Source: Rhodospirillales bacterium
GTDB lineage: Bacteria; Pseudomonadota; Alphaproteobacteria; Rhodospirillales; UBA2165
Length of the DNA: 64,000 nt
Assembly (NCBI GenBank): GCA_022823235.1
Contig: JAJDXO010000009.1
Location: 1-64,000 of the forward strand
Direction of reading: 5' to 3'
Below the pieces are notes generated by a model, which was given only the letters and a program-made list of their open reading frames with translations, was not told the origin of the DNA and searched no databases. Made by a program: the position numbers and the translations under genes. Within the stretch, counting starts at the first letter, position 1. Each line of letters starts with the position of its first letter. Shown one piece after another: positions 1 to 8,694 of this stretch.

Positions 1-51
1 TGCAAATCTGTACGGGCAAAATGGGGGGTACCTCCCAAACGGGTGTCATCA

Positions 52-81
52 AATGTCCATGAATGTCCATGAATGTCCATG
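52..81. repeat. Three tandem copies of a 10-bp unit
   Basis: The unit AATGTCCATG occurs three times in a row without mismatch at 52-61, 62-71 and 72-81. It lies in the non-coding DNA beyond the 3' end of the formate dehydrogenase operon. Such short arrays vary in copy number by replication slippage. No gene reads through it. Confidence 0.85.
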
Positions 82-127
82 TCCCCCAAAAACACGCGAA
101 TTGGGAATAGCATAAAATAATTTCGTC

Positions 128-249
128 ATGGCCGGGCCCGGACCCGGCCATCCACGTGGATCACCGGGTCCTTGCCCGGTGATGACGACTTGCGGGTCAA
201 ATAAGGTCAACTCGCTCTGAATTGACCGACCCGGTGATGACGACTTGCG
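128..249. repeat. REP-like palindromic intergenic repeat cluster
   Basis: Two hairpins stand side by side: ATGGCCGGG (128-136) pairs with CCCGGCCAT (143-151), and ATCACCGGG (160-168) pairs with CCCGGTGAT (175-183). A 20-nt segment beginning CCCGGTGATGACG is present twice without mismatch, at 175-194 and 230-249. Hairpins of this CCGGG type are dispersed through many alphaproteobacterial genomes, so this is probably a member of a REP-like family. It lies downstream of the leftward formate dehydrogenase operon and might also help end or stabilise that transcript. Positions 1-278 contain no gene that I can support. Confidence 0.6.
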
Positions 250-278
250 TAGATGGAGTTGGTAGGGCCGCTCCTTAT

Positions 279-3002
279 CTACGCCGGTTCGACGCGTACC
301 GCCGAGAACTTCAATTCCGGGATTTTGCCGAACGGATCCAAGGCTGAATTGGTCAGAATGTTGGCGGCCGCCTCCTGGTAGCAAAACGGCATGAACACAA
401 GTCCCTGGGGCATTCCGGGTTCGCGCCGCGCCGCCAGTTCGACCGCGCCTCTCCGGGTCGTCATCCGTACGCGCCCCCCCGGTTCAATCCCCAGCTTCTC
501 CATGTCCTCCGGCGAGATTTGCACGGTCGCTTCCGGTTCCAGGGCATCGAGCTTCGACGCCCGCCGGGTGATGGCGCCGGTATGCCAATGTTCGAGCAAC
601 CGGCCGGTGGTCAATATCAGCGGATAATCTTCATCCGGCGTCTCGTCCGGCGGGAGGACGTCCGCGGGAACGAAACGGCCGCGCGTGGACTCCGTCGGGA
701 ATCCATCGCCGAAGATCACTTCATGGCCGGGCCGGTCCTCCGCTTCGCACGGGTAGGTGACAGCCTCTTCCCGTTCCAGCCTCTCCCAGGAAATATGCTC
801 CATTGACGGCATGCAGTGCCGCATCTCCTCATGAACGTCGCGGGGATGGCCATAGTTCCAGTTCAGCCCGAGCCGGTTTGCGATTTCCTGGATTATCCAC
901 CAGTCCTGGCGCGCATCGCCGGGCATCTCCAGCGCCTTGCGGCCCATTTGCACGCGGCGGTCGGTATTGGTCACCGTTCCGTCCTTCTCGGGCCACGCGG
1001 AAGCGGGGAGGATGACGTCCGCGAAGGCGGCCGTCTCCGTCATGAAGATGTCCTGGACCACCAGGTGCTCGAGTTTCGCCAGTGCGGCACGGGTATGCCG
1101 GGAATCCGGATCCGACATGGCCGGATTTTCTCCCATCACATAGACGCCGCGGATGTCTCCGTCATGAATCGCTTCGGTAATCTCGACAACGGTGAGCCCC
1201 GTGTCGCGATTGAGCTCGGTATCCCAAAAGGCCTCGAATTTCTCTCTCGCGTCCTCATGGGTCACGAGTCTGTAGTCCGGATACATCATGGGGATGAGGC
1301 CCGCGTCCGACGCGCCCTGCACGTTGTTCTGCCCGCGCAGCGGATGGAGGCCCGCGCCGGGGCGGCCCACGTGACCGCACAGCAGCGCCAACGAGATCAG
1401 GCATCGCGCGTTGTCGGTGCCGTGAACGTGCTGCGCGATCCCCATTCCCCAGAAGATCATGGCCGCACGCGCACCGGCAATTTTCCGGGCGACGGTTCTC
1501 AACGTATCGGCGTCGATGCCGCAGATGCCTTCCATCTTCTCCGGCGGAAACGCCTTCACGTGCCGGGCGATTTCGTCGAATCCCTCGGTGTGCGCCTCCA
1601 CGTACTGCCGGTCATAAAGCTCCTCGGTCACGATGACGTTGAGCAGGGCATTGAGCAGCGCCACATCCGATCCCGCCTTGAATTGCAGGTAGTGGGAGGC
1701 GTAATTGGCAAGGTTCCGTCTCCTGGGATCGATGACCACCAACTCGGCGCCGTTGGTTGCCGCGTTCTTGATGAACGTCGCGGCGACGGGGTGATTGCCG
1801 GTGGGATCCGCGCCGATAACGACGATCAGGTCGGAGTTGAGGCATTCGACGACCGGCGCCGTCACGGCGCCGGAGCCGATGGTTTCGAGCAGCGCCGCGA
1901 CCGAGGAGGCATGGCACAGGCGCGTGCAATGATCGACGCTGTTGGTCTTGAAGCCGGTCCGGACGAGTTTCTGAACCAGGTAGGCTTCTTCGTTGGAACC
2001 CTTGGCCGAGCCGAATCCCGCCAGCCCCTTCGGGCCCTGTTCATCAAGGATTTTCTTCAATCCCGAAGCCGCCAGATCCAGGGCCTCTTCCCACGAAGCT
2101 TCCCGGAAAACAGCCAGAGGATTTTCGGGATCGAACCGGGGATCGGCCGATTTCGGCACGCCGTTGCGGCGAATCAGCGGCGTGGTCAACCGATGAGGAT
2201 GGTCGGCATAGTCCATGCCGAACCGTCCCTTGACGCATAGCCGGTTTTGATTGGCCGGACCGTCGCGGCCGTCCACCTGGACGATCTTGTTGTCCTTGAC
2301 GTGGAATCTGACCTGACAGCCGACGCCGCAATAAGGGCAGACGCTGTCGACGACCTTGTCCGCCGCCACCTCGCCATCTTCCAGTTCGACCCCGGCCGGA
2401 AGAAGCGCGTTGGTCGGACAGACCTGCACGCATTCGCCGCATGCGACGCACGAGCTATCCCCCATGGGGTCTCCCATGTCGAATACGATGGACGACTCGA
2501 ACCCTCTATGGGCCATGCCGATGACATCGTTGGCCTGGACTTCCTGGCAGGCCCGGACGCACAGGTTGCAGTGGATGCAGCGGCCTAGATCGACGGCAAT
2601 CGCCGGATGCGAGATATCGGGCGCGACCGGGCCGCCGGCCGGAAAGCGGCTTTCCACGACGCCCATTTCGTCGACCCAGCGCTTGAATTCGGCCTGCGGC
2701 TCGTCCTGGTCGGCGAGCAGCAGTTCGATCACCATCTCCCGCGCCTTGCTTGCCCGCTCCGAGTTCGTCAAGACCTGCATGCCCGGCTCGGGTTTGCGGA
2801 TGCACGACGCCGACAACACCCGCTCTCCCTCGATATCCACCATGCAGGCGCGGCAATTGCCGTCACCGCGGTAGCCCGGCTCATGCCGGTAGCAGAGGTG
2901 GGGAAGCTCGTTGCCGTGCCGGTGCGCCACCTGCCAGATTGTTTCGTCCGGGCGGGCCTCGACTTCCGCCCCGTCGAGAAGGAACTTCACACCCTCCGTC
3001 AT
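279..3002 (-). CDS. fdhA: NAD-dependent formate dehydrogenase, alpha (molybdo/tungsto) subunit
   Basis: The catalytic subunit oxidises formate to CO2 at a bis-MGD Mo or W site and passes electrons along iron-sulfur clusters to the NAD-reducing beta subunit in the cytoplasm. The 907 residues begin with a NuoG-like [2Fe-2S] domain (Cys37, Cys50, Cys53, Cys67). Two ferredoxin-type 4Fe-4S motifs follow (CIHCNLCVRAC and CVACGECVQVCP), then the MGD-proximal motif CPYCGVGC near residue 222, then the molybdopterin oxidoreductase and dinucleotide-binding domains. The active-site segment HCTRLCH has Cys where other family members use selenocysteine. The start codon overlaps the stop of the preceding fdhB by 4 bp (ATGA), so the pair is translationally coupled. 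No fdhD or fdsD homolog follows before the window edge. Confidence 0.93.
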   Translation of the reverse strand: MTEGVKFLLDGAEVEARPDETIWQVAHRHGNELPHLCYRHEPGYRGDGNCRACMVDIEGERVLSASCIRKPEPGMQVLTNSERASKAREMVIELLLADQDEPQAEFKRWVDEMGVVESRFPAGGPVAPDISHPAIAVDLGRCIHCNLCVRACQEVQANDVIGMAHRGFESSIVFDMGDPMGDSSCVACGECVQVCPTNALLPAGVELEDGEVAADKVVDSVCPYCGVGCQVRFHVKDNKIVQVDGRDGPANQNRLCVKGRFGMDYADHPHRLTTPLIRRNGVPKSADPRFDPENPLAVFREASWEEALDLAASGLKKILDEQGPKGLAGFGSAKGSNEEAYLVQKLVRTGFKTNSVDHCTRLCHASSVAALLETIGSGAVTAPVVECLNSDLIVVIGADPTGNHPVAATFIKNAATNGAELVVIDPRRRNLANYASHYLQFKAGSDVALLNALLNVIVTEELYDRQYVEAHTEGFDEIARHVKAFPPEKMEGICGIDADTLRTVARKIAGARAAMIFWGMGIAQHVHGTDNARCLISLALLCGHVGRPGAGLHPLRGQNNVQGASDAGLIPMMYPDYRLVTHEDAREKFEAFWDTELNRDTGLTVVEITEAIHDGDIRGVYVMGENPAMSDPDSRHTRAALAKLEHLVVQDIFMTETAAFADVILPASAWPEKDGTVTNTDRRVQMGRKALEMPGDARQDWWIIQEIANRLGLNWNYGHPRDVHEEMRHCMPSMEHISWERLEREEAVTYPCEAEDRPGHEVIFGDGFPTESTRGRFVPADVLPPDETPDEDYPLILTTGRLLEHWHTGAITRRASKLDALEPEATVQISPEDMEKLGIEPGGRVRMTTRRGAVELAARREPGMPQGLVFMPFCYQEAAANILTNSALDPFGKIPELKFSAVRVEPA

Positions 3003-4645
3003 TCAATCTCTCCCTCAAAAAACCGAAAGGCCGATTGCACGGGGTTCGGCGCGGCCTGCCCCAGTCCGCAGATCGAGGCCTCCCGCATGGCCAGGCCCAA
3101 GTCATCCATCAGCGGCTGGTCCCAGCGGTCCTGTTCGAGCAGTTTGACCATTTTCTCGCAACCGACGCGGCACGGCGTGCATTGACCGCAGCTCTCGTCG
3201 GCGAAAAACCTGAGGAGGTTGAGAACCACATCCCGAATTTGGTCCTGTTCGGAGAAAATGACCACCGCGGCCGACCCGACAAAACAACCGAACTCCTCCA
3301 GTACCCCGAAATCCAGCGGCAGGTCGTCTTTCGACGCCGGCAAAATTCCTCCGGACGCGCCGCCCGGCAGATAGGCCTTGAACACGTGCCCCTCGGCCAT
3401 TCCGCCGCAATGTTCATCGATCAATTGGCGGACGGTCACCCCCGATGGCGCCTTGACCACGCCGGGCCGTCTCACCCTTCCGGACACCGAAAACATGTGG
3501 GGGCGCCCCTCGTCCAGATACCATTGGGACCCGTTTCTAGCGATATCGGCCACCCAGTAGAGGGTTTCCACGTTGTTGATCAGGGTGGGCCGCCCGAAAA
3601 GTCCCGATTGGGCCGGGTAGGGCGGCCGATTTCGGGGCAGGCCCCGCTTTCCCTCGATGCTCTCCAGCATTCCGCTTTCTTCGCCGCAGATATAGGCGCC
3701 GGCTCCGCGCCGCAGATGAATCCGCACCCCTTCGGCGAGGCCTTCTTTGGTCACCGCTTCGATTTCCCGCTCGAGCAGCGCATGGATATGGGGATACTCG
3801 TCCCGCAAATAGATATAGATGTCTTCGGCTTCGATGACCGCGGCTGCGATCAGGGCGCCATCCAGAACCTTGTGGGGCTCCGTCTCGAAGCAGAATCGAT
3901 CCTTGAACGTCCCGGGTTCCCCTTCGTCGGCATTCACCGCCAATACCCGCGGCTTGGCCGTTCCCTCCAGGAAACGCCATTTCCGCGCCGTCGGAAATCC
4001 GGCGCCTCCCATTCCCCTGAGATCCGCCGCCTCGAGCTCGTCAATCAGATCGGCACCGCTGAGCCCGCCATTCTTGAGCTTCTCCAGCGCCGCATAACCA
4101 CCGGCTGCCCGGTACTCGTTCAGAGATTCCGCGTCCGGCAGGCCCGGAATCGTATCGCCATCGGCCAGCGCCTTTGCGACGGCGCCTGCTTCGGCCTCGT
4201 GCACCTGTTTCTTGCCGACGACGGCAACCGGCGCGGCGAAGCACCCGCCGACGCACGGGACCTTTACCACCCGAGCCGTATGTCCAATTTCGTCCGACAG
4301 CCCGGAATAAAGCTGCGTCGCGCCGGCCATCTCACAGGCTATCCCGTCGCAAACCCGGACGGTAATTTCCGCCGGCTCGGTGTCCCCTTCCTTCACGATG
4401 TCGAAGTGATGGTAGAAGGATGCCGTTTCGTAGATTTCGGCCTGCGAGAGTTTCATTTCCTGGGCAAGCGCCGCCAGATGACGGGCGCTCAAATGTCCAT
4501 GCCCGTCCTGGATCAGGTGCAGGAATTCAATCAGCAGGTCGCGGTTCCGGGGCGCATCCCCGATCAGCGAGCGAACCTCGGCCCGAGCTTCACGATCGAC
4601 CTGACGGCCTTTTGGATAGGCGTTCTTGTTTCGAGGCGCATCCAT
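2999..4645 (-). CDS. fdhB: Formate dehydrogenase beta subunit, NuoE-NuoF fusion (NAD- and FMN-binding)
   Basis: This 548-residue protein carries electrons from the alpha subunit to NAD+. Residues about 1-160 are a NuoE-like thioredoxin-fold [2Fe-2S] domain with Cys pairs in VCDGIACEMAG and VPCVGGCF. The rest is NuoF-like: GMGGAGFPTARKW (FMN/NAD loop), VNADEGEPGTFKDR, YICGEESGMLES, and the N3-type 4Fe-4S motif CGQCTPCRVGC near the C terminus. In Rhodobacter/Cupriavidus-type FDH the two halves are separate genes (fdsG, fdsB). Here they are fused, as in the two-subunit FDH1 of Methylorubrum extorquens. It is first in the operon and overlaps fdhA by 4 bp. The promoter should lie in 4646-4858, shared with divergent chpT. 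Confidence 0.9.
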   Translation of the reverse strand: MDAPRNKNAYPKGRQVDREARAEVRSLIGDAPRNRDLLIEFLHLIQDGHGHLSARHLAALAQEMKLSQAEIYETASFYHHFDIVKEGDTEPAEITVRVCDGIACEMAGATQLYSGLSDEIGHTARVVKVPCVGGCFAAPVAVVGKKQVHEAEAGAVAKALADGDTIPGLPDAESLNEYRAAGGYAALEKLKNGGLSGADLIDELEAADLRGMGGAGFPTARKWRFLEGTAKPRVLAVNADEGEPGTFKDRFCFETEPHKVLDGALIAAAVIEAEDIYIYLRDEYPHIHALLEREIEAVTKEGLAEGVRIHLRRGAGAYICGEESGMLESIEGKRGLPRNRPPYPAQSGLFGRPTLINNVETLYWVADIARNGSQWYLDEGRPHMFSVSGRVRRPGVVKAPSGVTVRQLIDEHCGGMAEGHVFKAYLPGGASGGILPASKDDLPLDFGVLEEFGCFVGSAAVVIFSEQDQIRDVVLNLLRFFADESCGQCTPCRVGCEKMVKLLEQDRWDQPLMDDLGLAMREASICGLGQAAPNPVQSAFRFFEGEIE

Positions 4646-4858
4646 AATGGGTCTATTTGTTCTTTCCCAGAGAAGCCGGCTCAGCGCGGATCCTATTGTC
4701 CTAGGGTCTTTTCCGGCGCACTGATAATCTGGCAGAAATATTCTACAACGGTTTGGCGATCGTCAAACGTTGCCTGAAACGCCGGCGGTGGCGGCGCTTG
4801 GCTCCTATTCCCCGATCCCGCCGATTGCCGGTTCGACGCGGACCGACGGAGGCTCCTT

Positions 4859-5488
4859 ATGGCCGATTCAAACGACTGGCGTGTTGCACAGCTTCTTTGT
4901 TCGAAACTGTGCCATGACCTGATCAGCCCGATAGGAGCCATCAACAACGGTCTGGAACTGCTCGGCGAAGACCAGAGCATTCGGGATGAGGCGGTTGCCC
5001 TGATCGGACAGAGCGGCAGGCAGGCGGCGGCACGGCTGTCGTTTTTCCGCGTAGCATTCGGCGGCGCCAACCGGGATGAATCAATAACCGCCGAAGACGC
5101 CGCCGGATTGACGGAGGATTTTTTCGCGGGCTCCAAAATCACCCTCGCCTGGACATCTCCGGTGCCCATGCCGGCGAACATAATGCCGCGATCCCGGGCC
5201 AGACTGTTGCTTAATTTGATTCTCCTGGCCGCCGAGACATTGCCTCGGGGAGGGGAGGTTAACGCCTCGCCGGGAGAAGCGGCAAATTCGATCTCGGTTT
5301 CGTCCAGCGGCGTGGGCTGCCGGCTGACCGACACCGCGGCGGCCTGCCTGACCGGCCAAACGCCCGCGGATGCCCTCGAAGTCGCGGATGTGGTGCCGTA
5401 TCTTTGCCGCGCCTTGGCTGAGAGCGAGGGTCTGACGATCAAACACGCCTTCTCCGGGAACGACACCTTGGAATTCCGGGCTTTCTAG
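4859..5488 (+). CDS. chpT: Histidine phosphotransferase ChpT
   Basis: ChpT relays phosphate from the hybrid kinase CckA to the response regulators CtrA and CpdR in the alphaproteobacterial cell-cycle circuit. The 209 residues open with the characteristic dimerisation/HPt helix, ending in LCHDLISPIGAINNGLELL; His19 is the predicted phosphorylated residue. The C-terminal half is a degenerate, ATPase-like fold that binds no ATP in characterised homologs. The length matches the family. It faces ctrA tail to tail, with a short inverted repeat between them, and runs divergently from the formate dehydrogenase operon. Its upstream kinase CckA is encoded 18 kb away at 23147-25732. Confidence 0.88.
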   Translation: MADSNDWRVAQLLCSKLCHDLISPIGAINNGLELLGEDQSIRDEAVALIGQSGRQAAARLSFFRVAFGGANRDESITAEDAAGLTEDFFAGSKITLAWTSPVPMPANIMPRSRARLLLNLILLAAETLPRGGEVNASPGEAANSISVSSSGVGCRLTDTAAACLTGQTPADALEVADVVPYLCRALAESEGLTIKHAFSGNDTLEFRAF

Positions 5489-5497
5489 CCGAAACCC

Positions 5498-5518
5498 CCG
5501 GTCATGCGGGCTGACCGG
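5498..5518. terminator. Inverted repeat between convergent chpT and ctrA
   Basis: CCGGTCA (5498-5504) and TGACCGG (5512-5518) form a 7-bp perfect stem with a 7-nt loop in the 59-bp gap between the two stop codons. No long T tract follows on either strand, so it is at best a weak or Rho-assisted bidirectional terminator. Confidence 0.4.
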
Positions 5519-5547
5519 CTTTCAGACTAAATTATGGGAAAGTGCGG

Positions 5548-6279
5548 TTAGGCGGTTGCCCTGGCTCGCTTCCTGGCCGGCTTCTTCGGTGCCTCGGCGA
5601 CATCTTCCGGGTCACGCAGGACATATCCCCGACCCCATACCGTGTGGATATAGTTGTCACCCTCGCACGCCGTCGACAGTTTCTTGCGGAGCTTGCAGAC
5701 GAAGACATCGATGATCTTCAGTTCCGGCTCGTCCATCCCGTTGTAAAGGTGGTTCAGGAACATATCCTTCGTCAGGGTCGTACCCTTGCGCAAGGAAAGC
5801 AGTTCAAGAATGCCGTACTCCTTGCCGGTCAGGTGCACGGATTTGCCTTCGGCCTCAACCGTCCGGGCGTCCAGATTCACCGCCATCCTGCCGGTTCTGA
5901 TGATGGATTCCGAATGTCCCTTCGACCGGCGCACGATCGCATGAATTCGGGCGATCAATTCGTCCTTGTTGAACGGCTTGGTCAAATAATCATCGGCGCC
6001 GGTTCCCAGGCCTTTGACCTTCTTGTCCGACTCCGTCAGTCCGGACAGAATCAGCACCGGCGTCTCGACTTTGGACGCCCTCAGACGGCGCAATACCTCG
6101 TAGCCGTCCATATCCGGCAGCATGAGGTCGAGAATGATGATGTCATAGTCATAGAGTTGGCCAATTTCCAACCCATCCTCGCCGAGGTCCGTCGTGTCCA
6201 GGACCATGCCGACCGAAGTCAGCATCATTTCGATACTTTTGGATGTGGTGGGATCGTCTTCGACGAGGAGCACGCGCAT
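5548..6279 (-). CDS. ctrA: Cell-cycle master response regulator CtrA
   Basis: CtrA is an OmpR-type DNA-binding response regulator that recognises TTAA-N7-TTAA and controls motility, division and, in some orders, replication initiation. The 243 residues comprise a receiver domain (acidic pocket Glu7, Asp8, Asp9; phosphoacceptor Asp51 in [11 protein letters not shown]; switch Lys in LTKPF) and a winged helix (recognition segment [14 protein letters not shown], wing [10 protein letters not shown]). I chose the ATG at 6279 because MRVLLVEDD is the family N terminus; an open frame reaches back to 6330 without family similarity. The C terminus is a basic Ala/Lys/Arg tail. In Rhodospirillales, CtrA is often dispensable for viability and mainly controls flagella, which fits flbT and flagellin lying next to it on the same strand. 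Confidence 0.95.
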   Translation of the reverse strand: MRVLLVEDDPTTSKSIEMMLTSVGMVLDTTDLGEDGLEIGQLYDYDIIILDLMLPDMDGYEVLRRLRASKVETPVLILSGLTESDKKVKGLGTGADDYLTKPFNKDELIARIHAIVRRSKGHSESIIRTGRMAVNLDARTVEAEGKSVHLTGKEYGILELLSLRKGTTLTKDMFLNHLYNGMDEPELKIIDVFVCKLRKKLSTACEGDNYIHTVWGRGYVLRDPEDVAEAPKKPARKRARATA

Positions 6280-6677
6280 CTGATCGTCCCAAAATGCCCT
6301 TCTGGGCGCCGAATCGGAATTGGTTAACAATAGGGTTCGGCTGCTTCCTATTCAAGGGGCGTGCCCCGAACCCTCGGTGAACGAGGTGATTTTTCACCGA
6401 CGGACGCCGGCCCCGTCAAACCATAAGCTTTTGTTTTGCATAATATTTTTGGCGGTGGATGGGGCCGGCGCAACGTGCCGCGGACACCACAACGGGGCCG
6501 GGCCGCATGAGCGTCGAAAATATTCCAAGTGAACCCGATAGGCTCCCGGATCGGAGAATCTATGGCCGGGCAACTGCCATGCCCGGGCTGTTGATCGAAG
6601 TCGGCGGCACTCACAACCGGCTCCCAATTGGAGACCATTGCGGGATTAAGAACCGGGTCTGTGCGTCAGCCTCCAAT
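6280..6677. other. Non-coding interval upstream of ctrA
   Basis: This is about 400 bp between flbT and ctrA with no supportable gene. On the leftward strand there is a TTGACG (complement of 6414-6419) without a convincing -10 partner, and a TATTAT (complement of 6440-6445) without a -35. A single CtrA-like half site, GTTAAC, lies at 6323-6328. A short inverted repeat pairs CGGTGA (6375-6380) with TCACCG (6394-6399). The length suggests a regulated ctrA leader, but no complete CtrA box is visible. Confidence 0.4.
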
Positions 6678-7076
6678 TCATCCGGAGACATTCGCCAGGA
6701 CCTCCGATTCAAATTCGATCAGTTTCCGGCACTCCTTCAGGGCCTGGTAATGATTCCCTTCGAGGATTTTCCGGGATACGGCCATCACCATTGCCAGATT
6801 ACGCGGGTCGGGCAGGGCATCAAAAAGCTCGTTGACCAGCTCGAAGTAAATCTTGTGGTACTCGTTCTCATTTATTTCATCCACGTACATGCTGAGAATG
6901 ATGTAGTAGAGTTTCTTGGCTAAAGTATCGGCGTTTTCCTCGGTAATAATGTCCTTCTCCCGAAGCACGGGAACCGTATTCTGAATAATAATTTCGCTTT
7001 TCTGGCCGGCATTGGTGATCACGGCGGTGCCGATGAGCACTTTTTCGTTGGGCTTTAGGGTCAATTTCAGGGGCAT
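6678..7076 (-). CDS. flbT: Flagellin synthesis post-transcriptional regulator FlbT
   Basis: In Caulobacter, FlbT binds the flagellin mRNA leader and couples its translation or decay to hook completion; in other orders it can act positively. The 132-residue product starts MPLKLTLKPNEKVLIGTAVI, the family signature, and has the usual length and a helical C-terminal half. It lies 35 bp downstream of a flagellin gene on the same strand, as expected. Its usual partner flaF is not next to it. No other flagellar structural genes occur in the window. Confidence 0.9.
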   Translation of the reverse strand: MPLKLTLKPNEKVLIGTAVITNAGQKSEIIIQNTVPVLREKDIITEENADTLAKKLYYIILSMYVDEINENEYHKIYFELVNELFDALPDPRNLAMVMAVSRKILEGNHYQALKECRKLIEFESEVLANVSG

Positions 7077-7111
7077 GTAAGGGTCCGACCTTGTTGGACG
7101 GTCACTGAAAA

Positions 7112-7921
7112 TTAGAACAGACGCAGGATCGACTGTTGGGACTGCCGCCCGATACTCAAACCGATTGTACCGGGCTGCCGACGAAGTCGCGGGGTCGGCG
7201 GGCTCGATGCGCCCTCGCTCAAGTCGGCGTCGGCCAGTTTGGCCGCACCCTCTTCCAACGAGTTGATCAGGTTCTGGGTGAAATCCAACCGCATGATCAA
7301 CAGGCTAACGTCGGCAGCCAGGCTGGACGCCGTTGACCGGAGACTGGCCAGCGCGCCGTCGAGGTCGTTGATCGCGTTGTCGATGTCCGCGTCCGCACCC
7401 CAGTTGCCGGCCGCGGCGGCAATCGACAGACCGGATGCGTCCGACGGGACACCCGGCACCGTCAGGGTCGAACCGCCGTCCTCGCTAAAGGTCACCCGAA
7501 GATCGGACGGCGAGCCATTGATGAGGTTGGTGCCCTTGTAGCTCGCGTCGTTCGCCAGATTATCGAGCTGTGCGCGGAGACCGTTAAACCGAACGGCCGA
7601 CTTGGACCGGTTGGCGGCATCGTCGTCGGACTTGGCCGACAGCGCGATACCTTTCATCCGGTTCACCAGATCGGTGATCGCCTCAATACCCTGAACCGCC
7701 GTTTCGACCGTACCGATACCCCGTTCGATATGGTCCTTCAGAATAGCCAGGTCACCCACACGATCCGACAGGCTTCGAGCCTGGAAGAACGCGACGGCGT
7801 CGTCCGCCGCGGAATTGACCTTAAGGTCCGTGGAAGGTCTTTCCTGGGTCGGGTCGGTGGTGCGTTGCGGAGCTGAGGGGTCGGTGCGTGCAGCGCCTGA
7901 TGGATCAATGTCATCGCCCAA
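7112..7921 (-). CDS. Flagellin-family protein with degenerate terminal D0 helices
   Basis: The middle of this 269-residue protein is plainly flagellin: DLKVNSAADDAVAFFQARSL, the helix ending ITDLVNRMKGIALSAKSDDD, SYKGTNLI in the D1 loop, and the C-terminal end GTIGLSIGRQSQQSILRLF. The two segments that form the coiled-coil D0 domain are abnormal. The first 33 residues contain PSGAARTDPSAPQRTTDPTQ and RPSTD where Leu-rich helix is expected (compare the usual RLSTG). Near the C terminus ASSPPTPRLRRQPG stands where a helix of the type ANLLALQTRQQLG is normal. Many of the differences are Leu to Pro or Ser. The frame is open and no frameshift restores a better match. It may be unable to polymerise or have another role. 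flbT follows 35 bp downstream. Confidence 0.8.
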   Translation of the reverse strand: MGDDIDPSGAARTDPSAPQRTTDPTQERPSTDLKVNSAADDAVAFFQARSLSDRVGDLAILKDHIERGIGTVETAVQGIEAITDLVNRMKGIALSAKSDDDAANRSKSAVRFNGLRAQLDNLANDASYKGTNLINGSPSDLRVTFSEDGGSTLTVPGVPSDASGLSIAAAAGNWGADADIDNAINDLDGALASLRSTASSLAADVSLLIMRLDFTQNLINSLEEGAAKLADADLSEGASSPPTPRLRRQPGTIGLSIGRQSQQSILRLF

Positions 7922-8164
7922 AGATCGGTCTCCTATTCTAGGTTCGACAAACAGGCCTTTCTGCCTGCCGGGCCATTCTTGAGGTCCGTCTCCGTATCAT
8001 TGATTGGATCGGGCACGGCGTCAAATTTTGCCGTGGGGTTCACTCGAACAGCTTGAGCAGTCTTTCAGCGGATTTTCGGTCAACCACAAAAAGATCGCTT
8101 GTCGGGTCATTTGCCGAAATCTATATTTCGCCGCCAAATTCCGGGGCCGACTGGGAAACGACAA

Positions 8165-8581
8165 ATGATGATAACGCTGCCGCCTGATTATAAACCTTCC
8201 GACGACGAAGAGTTTATGAACCCGTTGCAGCAGGAGTATTTCCGCCAAAAGCTGGAAAACTGGCGCTCGGAACTCCTGGATGAGGCGAGCGAAACTCGTC
8301 AACACCTCCAAGAGACGAGCAGCCTTGAGCCCGACCTTGCCGACAGGGCATCCGTCGAAACCGAGAGGTCTCTGGAACTTCGCACCCGGGACCGCGCCCG
8401 CAAACTGATCGCGAAAATCGACGACGCGTTGGAACGGATCGAGCTCGGCACATATGGCTATTGCGAGGAAACCGAAGAACCGATCAGTCTCCGCCGGCTC
8501 GAGGCCCGGCCGATTGCGACGCTGAGTATCGAGGCGCAGGAGCGGCACGAGCGGATGGAGCGGACCCACCGAGACGACTAG
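8165..8581 (+). CDS. dksA: DksA/TraR-family RNA polymerase-binding transcription factor, zinc-site deficient
   Basis: DksA proteins enter the RNA polymerase secondary channel and, with ppGpp, mediate the stringent response. The ATG at 8165 (or the adjacent ATG at 8168) gives MMITLPPDYKPSDDEEFMNP, the usual alphaproteobacterial start; the open frame back to 8099 lacks similarity. Residues about 20-100 form the coiled coil with acidic DDALERI. The C-terminal zinc-finger region reads YGYCEETEEP...RRLEARPIATLSIEAQE: only one of the four canonical Cys positions is Cys, so zinc binding is unlikely. Length 138 aa. It is divergent from the flagellin gene and upstream of speH. Confidence 0.88.
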   Translation: MMITLPPDYKPSDDEEFMNPLQQEYFRQKLENWRSELLDEASETRQHLQETSSLEPDLADRASVETERSLELRTRDRARKLIAKIDDALERIELGTYGYCEETEEPISLRRLEARPIATLSIEAQERHERMERTHRDD

Positions 8582-8694
8582 ATCAGCCGGCCGCCACCAT
8601 CATACGCCGCCTTGGTGCGGCTGGTTTTGCACTTGCCTTGGGTGCCGAAGCGGTTAGAAAATCGCGCTCCCAAACGCATTCGTGGAGACCGGCC

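Noticed and set aside
2750..4777. 675-codon open frame on the plus strand opposite fdhB
   Set aside because: It is antisense to a gene with complete NuoE/NuoF motifs; the long frame is a by-product of GC-rich codon bias and shows no domain pattern.
6323..6336. CtrA autoregulatory box before ctrA
   Set aside because: TTAA at 6324 is followed at the correct spacing by GTTC rather than TTAA; only a half site remains.
7112..7921. Frameshifted flagellin pseudogene
   Set aside because: I tested the other reading frames of the abnormal C-terminal segment; none restores a flagellin-like helix, and the frame is open end to end. Substitution rather than frameshift explains the differences.
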